Shown: piece by piece, positions 63,201-64,000 of the stretch
Numbering within the stretch: position 1 is the first letter of the stretch
Layout of the letters: each line of letters opens with the position of its first letter
Assembly: GCF_014356525.2 (NCBI RefSeq)
Contig: NC_052517.1
Coordinates: forward strand, 3,416,742-3,480,741
Direction of reading: 5' to 3'
DNA: 64,000 nt
Source of the DNA: Nilaparvata lugens
Taxonomy: Eukaryota; Arthropoda; Insecta; Hemiptera; Delphacidae
Made by a program: the position numbers and the translations under genes
Notes under the pieces: generated by a model
Databases searched by the model: none
What the model saw: the letters and a program-made list of their open reading frames with translations, nothing else
Told to the model about the DNA's origin: nothing

Positions 63201-63478
63201 TATTCGGGCAATAGCCTGTTTTTTCGTTGCTGACTATATTATTGTTTGCTCTATCCAATAAATAAACTGTATTTTAAATTTTAAACTGTGGTAAACTGTA
63301 AACTTTTAATACAGGAAACTGTAGTAACTATTATAATAAAGTTATAAACAATTCTTATATTTCATAGAACTTACCATATAGATCTTTTCTGAACATATTG
63401 TAAGGATGCCGAAATTTCTCAGATAGATAAGGAAGATATTTCACAACCAATCTCCAGATCATGTAGTTGTTAAGGGTA
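40954..63478 (-). CDS. M13 neprilysin-like protein, 3' part, predicted catalytically inactive
   Basis: Nine exons in order on the minus strand (63478-63375, 58438-58317, 56640-56545, 54766-54585, 54024-53908, 51008-50747, 46249-46154, 43456-43380, 41113-40954) join in phase into about 404 residues ending in TGA. The N-terminal membrane/ectodomain half must lie beyond 64000; typical M13 proteins have 700-780 residues. Family landmarks in order: LNNYMIWR; RWEFCVSTL; VNDMFEEIV; INSLGLKVGFAD; FFDPEYP; the zinc-motif position; GIRQAYQ; EAIFFVTYAQSLC; SKEFTTAFSC. M13 enzymes are zinc ectopeptidases that cleave peptide hormones. Here HExxH reads QAILS, VNAFY reads LDVQY, ENIAD reads EAMLA, and the RVNG arginine position reads Leu. 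The scaffold is kept but zinc chemistry should be lost. There are no stops or frameshifts, so this is probably a maintained pseudoenzyme rather than a pseudogene. The usual C-terminal CxxW is replaced by a Cys-containing tail. Membrane anchoring cannot be judged. Confidence 0.9.
41368..41877. mobile_element. MITE family B with satellite and CTT-repeat insert, in M13 last intron
   Basis: Ends TATAGTGAGGTCCACGTTAT and ATAACGTGGACCTCACTATA. The inside holds a fragment of the GATACTGTATC satellite (41458-41550) and a TTC microsatellite (41742-41762). Confidence 0.75.
41998..42273. mobile_element. MITE family D
   Basis: GCATAGAGAAACAATAGCTC ... CGCTATTGTTTCTCTATG, the same foldback, in the M13 last intron. 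Confidence 0.75.
42505..42614 (+). mobile_element. 110-bp mini Helitron-like element
   Basis: It is bounded by A|TCTATATAAATAAAATGCCG and GCCGGGCCAGCTAG|T, again TC...CTAG between A and T. It is a different family from the 670-bp elements and very short, probably an internal deletion derivative. Confidence 0.6.
42641..42860. mobile_element. MITE family B, short copy
   Basis: Ends CTATAGTGAGGTCCATG and CGTGGACCACACTATAG. It is a 220-bp form like the one at 6.4 kb (CCTTTTCTAGGTCCA / ATGTTTTTGACAGTGTAG). Confidence 0.75.
42888..43090 (-). repeat. Dispersed repeat family K, longer copy
   Basis: GTTGAGACGTGATGATGCGT and CAAGTGTATAAGCCAGTTCT + TTCCTTTATTATATT, preceded by ACCATCCTCGGTGAATTGAG. 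Confidence 0.65.
43380..43456 (-). CDS. M13-like exon (penultimate)
   Basis: It encodes SLCILKTPQQKAMEYMLGT and then RLDDSL, running into the segment where active enzymes have (F)R(V/I)NG. The donor is TT|GTAAGT and the acceptor AATTTCAG. Confidence 0.85.
43646..43922. mobile_element. tRNA-derived SINE foldback in M13 intron
   Basis: The left arm 43646-43742 and right arm 43804-43917 are inverted copies of the SINE body. The tRNA-like segment with GGTTCGATTCCCGGGCTGGC is between them. Confidence 0.75.
44051..44705. mobile_element. MITE family B interrupted by MITE D
   Basis: Ends TATAGTGAGGTCCACGTTAT and ATAACGTGGACCTCACTG. The body is split at GTTAATATTA by a family D element (44316-44584), with ATTA-type sequence on both sides. 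Confidence 0.78.
44316..44584. mobile_element. MITE family D nested in MITE B
   Basis: CCATGGAGAAACAATAGCGT ... GATATTGTTTCTCTATGA, flanked by TATTA on both sides. Confidence 0.78.
44867..45795 (+). repeat. Direct repeat flanking an insertion-rich segment
   Basis: GTGTAGTTGACAAGTTGATA + TTGTGGTAATTATTCATATT + GAATGAAAAAGACTAAGAAA occurs at about 44868-44955 and again at 45710-45795. An inverted piece (TTTTTTGACAATTTCTTAGT) lies at 45010-45030. Confidence 0.6.
45310..45700. mobile_element. Inverted-repeat element with tRNA-like ends
   Basis: The left end in minus reads GCTAGCGCTACCTGGTTGTG + GGTTCGGATCCCGCCC. The right end on + reads GCTAGCGCTACCTGGTCGTG + GGTTCGAGTCCCACCC. Both carry a tRNA B-box-like GGTTCGANTCC. 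The inside is unrelated AT-rich DNA. Confidence 0.65.
45877..46053. repeat. Compact hairpin, about 80-bp arms
   Basis: AACTCACACTTAGGCGACTC ... GAGTCGCCTAAGTGTGAGTT with CTGGACTCTAGTGGAGAGCA and its complement between. Nearly perfect and GC-richer than its surroundings. The open frame here is palindrome sequence. Confidence 0.75.
46154..46249 (-). CDS. M13-like exon (FFVTYAQ)
   Basis: 32 codons containing QPGFEYYENEAIFFVTYAQ, matching the M13 'LPGL.....Q.FFi.yAq.wC' block. The Cys follows in the next exon (SLC). The donor is CAG|GTAACA and the acceptor TGTTGCAG. Confidence 0.92.
46438..46600 (-). mobile_element. MITE family C-like, partial
   Basis: ACTAGTAGTTCTGTGAATAA then GTCGTGTCGGCGAGATATCG, as at 23.7 kb. 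The other end is missing. Confidence 0.55.
47267..48516. mobile_element. 1.25-kb TIR element containing a family G fragment
   Basis: The ends TATCGATACCTTCATTCTAA + TACCACGTATG and CATACGTGGTATTGGAATGA + AGGTATCGATA are inverted copies. Inside lie the 3' 400 bp of family G (47465-47867) and several TGATACGTGTTATTNGAAATT-like units (48220-48420). Confidence 0.65.
48737..50406 (+). repeat. Local tandem duplication (about 930 bp, two units) in M13 intron
   Basis: 48737-49670 and 49671-50406 share, in order: TAGTATATTTCGCA(A/C)CTAG, TTCAAGTCCGAGGCCGTAGG, CTCTAGCAAATCTGAG, GATCAGCTGTTTTAGCACAC, and TTATTTTACAGCCCTAGGGC. The first unit also contains an extra internal repeat (49320-49580). Confidence 0.72.
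48893..48950. repeat. (TA)n microsatellite
   Basis: A nearly pure TA run of about 55 bp inside the first unit of the 930-bp duplication; absent from the second unit. Confidence 0.85.
50406..50590 (+). repeat. Two-unit direct repeat, about 88 bp
   Basis: TTTTACCGGCCTGGTCAGAA + AACAATCATTTTCGGCCTCC + ATATGACGCACGAAAACCAG occurs twice in succession. Confidence 0.75.
50747..51008 (-). CDS. M13-like exon with degenerate zinc-binding site
   Basis: 87 codons. The FGGIGxVIGHEITHxF block of active enzymes reads YGTLGTALAQAILSSL, so both His ligands and the catalytic Glu (codons at 50971-50957) are Gln, Ala and Ser. The ENIADNGGLRQAY block reads EAMLAVAGIRQAY: the third-ligand Glu position (50788-50786) is kept, and the paired Asp is Ala. 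The exon is clearly GC-richer than its surroundings. A retroelement tail begins about 10 bp upstream of the acceptor TTTTTTGCAG. Confidence 0.92.
51018..51286 (-). mobile_element. Family E retroelement tail abutting an M13 splice acceptor
   Basis: TTGATTGATTGAGTACTTTA ... CTCTCTACC. Its AATC tail on the minus strand reads straight into AATTTTTTGCAG|CCC, the acceptor of the zinc-motif exon. Confidence 0.7.
51358..52104. mobile_element. MITE family B interrupted by MITE C
   Basis: Ends TATAGTGGGGTCCACATTAT and ATAACGTGGACCTCTCTATA. A complete C copy (51570-51966) is inserted at TTTTGTTAA. Confidence 0.78.
51570..51966 (+). mobile_element. MITE family C nested in B
   Basis: TTGACCGAGCGAAGTGAGGT ... 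CTGTTCACAGAACTACT, full length, with the shared AAGGAGCCTCCTTCATACGC body. Confidence 0.75.
52345..52688 (-). mobile_element. MITE family C, internally rearranged
   Basis: The left end is ACTAGTAGTTCTGTGTACAG and the right end ACCTCACTTCGCTTGGTCAA. The middle is shortened relative to other copies. Confidence 0.7.
53155..53880 (+). mobile_element. Tandem array of tRNA-derived SINE units
   Basis: Four SINE bodies follow each other in the same orientation. Only the second (about 53400-53470) has a full tRNA-like head. The later two restart at the B box: ATTTAATTTGGAGGT then TTGGTTCGATTCCCGGGCTG. The unit length is about 135 bp. The array ends about 28 bp before the FFDPEYP exon boundary. Confidence 0.75.
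53908..54024 (-). CDS. M13-like exon (altered NAFY, FFDPEYP)
   Basis: It encodes LDVQYLVSRNEVLVPVARL then MSPFFDPEYP. In active M13 enzymes this is (V)NA(F/Y)Y...N.I..P.G.L..PFFD. The downstream half is well kept, while the substrate-binding Asn-Ala is replaced by Asp-Val. Confidence 0.92.
54303..54480 (+). repeat. Dispersed repeat family K in M13 intron
   Basis: GGGAATAGGAAATTCATGAA + TGACGCATCATCACGTCTCA, preceded by an (AAT)n run (54250-54290). Confidence 0.6.
54585..54766 (-). CDS. M13-like exon (INSLGLKVGFAD)
   Basis: It encodes INSLGLKVGFADNMVHDTY, then a region with FFQNIMSG. This matches the M13 'K...I...IGYPD' block that leads towards the NAFY motif. The donor is AG|GTAATG and the acceptor CTATTTCAG. 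Confidence 0.9.
54850..54935 (-). repeat. Satellite fragment in M13 intron
   Basis: TTTTGTATCAAATTTTGACG, then GATACTGTATCATATTCAGT and a second GATACTGTATC, joined directly to a family D end. Confidence 0.7.
54935..55075. mobile_element. MITE family D, left-half fragment fused to satellite
   Basis: GATATCCCATGGTATAGGGC directly follows satellite sequence (TGTGGT). It continues GAAGCCGATAGTCCTAGTAG and then stops at the LINE tail. Confidence 0.6.
55078..55325 (-). mobile_element. LINE 3' UTR and (TTA)n tail
   Basis: Downstream of the RT fragment the minus strand runs through a short untranslated stretch into an ATT/TTA microsatellite at 55078-55096. This is the expected 3' tail of the same LINE copy. 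Confidence 0.65.
55325..55972 (-). pseudogene. Non-LTR retrotransposon reverse-transcriptase C-terminal fragment
   Basis: An open frame on the minus strand includes QDLGVQFDPKLLFTSHV, then KKLGIMRWISRDFQN, then LVRNHLEYASVIWN. This is the typical end of a Jockey/CR1-type LINE ORF2 after the RT palm/thumb. It stops at about 55330 and is cut off at 55972, so it is 5'-truncated as most LINE copies are. It lies inside an M13 intron in the same orientation as the gene. No catalytic YxDD is left. Confidence 0.82.
55970..56160 (-). mobile_element. Second LINE 3' tail fragment
   Basis: A new TAATAATAA tract followed by TTTTATTCTC starts exactly where the RT fragment is cut. This suggests a second, short, 5'-truncated LINE of a related family, into whose neighbourhood the first one integrated. 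Confidence 0.5.
56545..56640 (-). CDS. M13-like exon (VNDMFEEIV helix)
   Basis: 32 codons beginning VNDMFEEIVRSVKRNIASS, phase 0 at both ends. It corresponds to the 'M...I...F' helix in M13 proteins that precedes the K(I/L).. segment. Confidence 0.87.
57472..58132. mobile_element. 660-bp TIR element in M13 intron
   Basis: CTTAGACCAGTTATAGAATAG + ACACG at the left and CGTGTCTATTCTATAACTGG + TCTAAG at the right. The subterminal CATCTACTGCC / GGCAGTAGATG is also inverted. No ORF. Confidence 0.72.
58317..58438 (-). CDS. M13-like exon (RW..C helix)
   Basis: It encodes EPTERWEFCVSTLQKFMSFG and about 20 further residues, matching the M13 'RW..C' segment with its conserved Cys. The donor is GTG|GTAAGA and the acceptor CAATTTTAG. 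Confidence 0.88.
58636..59812. mobile_element. About 1.2-kb foldback element
   Basis: The left TTCTAGACTTTAAACAGCTG + GAGTCAGAAAATTGGCTTTC is mirrored at the right by GAAAGCCAATTTTCTGACTC-type sequence, plus GAGCTCGG/CCGAGCTC near the ends. A second mirrored pair sits inside, around the nested MITE. Confidence 0.7.
58944..59160. mobile_element. MITE family I (GCCCGCCGCAAAGT ends), nested
   Basis: TAGGCCCGCCGCAAAGTAGA ... TCTACTTTGCGGCGGGCCTA with arms containing AAAGCAACCCACGCCGTG. It is inserted at the centre of the larger foldback. Confidence 0.78.
59837..60107. mobile_element. MITE family D, well preserved
   Basis: TACCATAGAGAAACAATAGC ... GCTATTGTTTCTCTATGGTA, in the large M13 intron. 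Confidence 0.8.
60115..60830. other. AT-rich intron segment of the M13 gene
   Basis: It contains an 83-codon + strand frame (60424-60675), basic and Lys/Asn/Phe-rich, with no recognised motif, no GC rise and no splice context. I do not call it a gene. Confidence 0.4.
60840..61975. mobile_element. About 1.1-kb inverted-repeat element
   Basis: TGTGTTCATGGGAGGTTGCG + GTGCATGTAC (60892-60920) is mirrored by GTACATGTACCGCAACCTCC + CATGAACACA (61921-61951). GTTCGGTGGGAGC-type blocks are also mirrored. The outermost parts contain CAGTAAACTGTGG. Confidence 0.65.
61984..62803. mobile_element. 820-bp TIR element (GGCCGTTTGCACAGT ends)
   Basis: TAATGGCCGTTTGCACAGTA at the left and CACTGTGCAAACGGCCCTAA at the right. 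Subterminal GTTTAAACT-rich motifs are present on both sides. No ORF. Confidence 0.72.
62816..63300 (+). repeat. Tandem repeat of TATGGTTTAAACTATGG type
   Basis: About four units of roughly 100 bp containing GATTAAGATTAGTTAAGCTA, TTCCAGTAAACTGTGGTTTA and CAATTAAACTGTAGTAAAC, between the TIR element and the first in-window M13 exon. Confidence 0.75.
63375..63478 (-). CDS. M13-like exon (first in window)
   Basis: It encodes TLNNYMIWRLVVKYLPYLSE and then KFRHPYNMFRKDLYG, the conserved 'NY..W' helix of the M13 N-terminal domain. The acceptor is TATTTCAG and the donor G|GTAAGT. It begins with one base of a split codon, so at least one more exon lies upstream, outside the window. Confidence 0.88.
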
Positions 63479-63639
63479 CTGAAATACAAGAAAAAGTAGC
63501 AAATTGATATGAATTACAATGACAAATTTAGATAATGAAACATAATAAATTTATGCCAGATAAAATATATCAAATTCAAGTAGAATATCATTAGGCTAAA
63601 GAATGAACTATTACACGCAAATTAGGTGAGTCTCTAATC

Positions 63640-63950
63640 TGATGATAATTAACTATAATTAGGGTCTATTTAAAGGGTTTAATTGAAATCTTGACAAACT
63701 GAAATCTGATGATAATTAATTATACCTAGGGTCTATTTGAAGGGTCTAATTGAAATCTTGACAAACTGGAAACTTGACGTACTGAAATCTTAAAGAATTA
63801 AAAATAGGCATATAACCATCCTCGGTTAATTAATAATCTACATGCAAAATGTCAGTTAATGAGTTGAGTAGTTGAGACGTGATGATGCGTCATTCGTGAA
63901 TTTCCTATCCCCTACGTGTATAAGCCAGTTCTTTCTTTTATTATGTATTA
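63640..63950 (-). repeat. Dispersed repeat family K with a local duplication
   Basis: The K core GTTGAGACGTGATGATGCGT is preceded by two tandem copies of AGGGTCTATTT(G/A)AAGGGT-type sequence, in the intron upstream of the first in-window M13 exon. Confidence 0.62.
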
Positions 63951-64000
63951 TGATAATTTTATAAAAAATCTACTTTTTAGCTAATCAATTTTCCATTCTT

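Overview
The window is a repeat-rich, AT-rich stretch of an animal nuclear genome. Introns, GT-AG splicing, several families of terminal-inverted-repeat MITEs, Helitron-like elements, non-LTR retrotransposon tails and satellite arrays all show this. The repeat families look to me like those of a delphacid planthopper (Nilaparvata-type hemipteran). That is recognition from memory, not a search.

Two genuine multi-exon genes can be reconstructed by joining open segments across GT-AG junctions with consistent phase. (1) A complete tetraspanin gene lies on the + strand at 21165-32083: six exons, 288 codons, CCG motif, four membrane segments. (2) The 3' part of an M13 (neprilysin-like) metallopeptidase gene lies on the - strand at 40954-63478: nine exons, about 404 codons, with the 5' end beyond the right edge. 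The M13 protein keeps the family scaffold but has lost the HExxH zinc motif, the NAFY motif, the Asp of ENIAD and the substrate-binding Arg. It therefore reads as a catalytically dead family member. The two genes are convergent, with about 8.9 kb between their stop codons.

Layout. 1-6 kb: low-complexity GA/GAA tracts, a retroelement-tail family, a possible recombinase-like first exon (2694), and a Helitron-like element (4.4-5.1 kb). 6-12 kb: MITEs, an RTE-type LINE fragment, a second Helitron-like copy, a 1.7-kb GATACAGTATC satellite, and a MITE whose inside has become a minisatellite. 12-21 kb: a foldback element, simple repeats, a 100-N assembly gap (14931-15030), and dispersed repeats. 21-32 kb: the tetraspanin gene, whose introns are almost wholly transposon-derived. 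Intron 3 is a roughly 2-kb palindrome and intron 5 holds a roughly 103-bp minisatellite. 32-41 kb: the intergenic region, with a third Helitron-like copy, tandem repeats and AT-rich unique DNA. 41-64 kb: the M13 gene, with introns full of nested MITEs, tRNA-derived SINE foldbacks, a LINE fragment and large TIR elements.

Most long open frames elsewhere are translations of simple or interspersed repeats and are not genes. The main points of interest are the pseudo-peptidase, the intronic palindrome, the apparent origin of the satellite from a MITE end, repeats lying within about 15 bp of splice sites, and a SINE with its tRNA-like head in the loop of a foldback.
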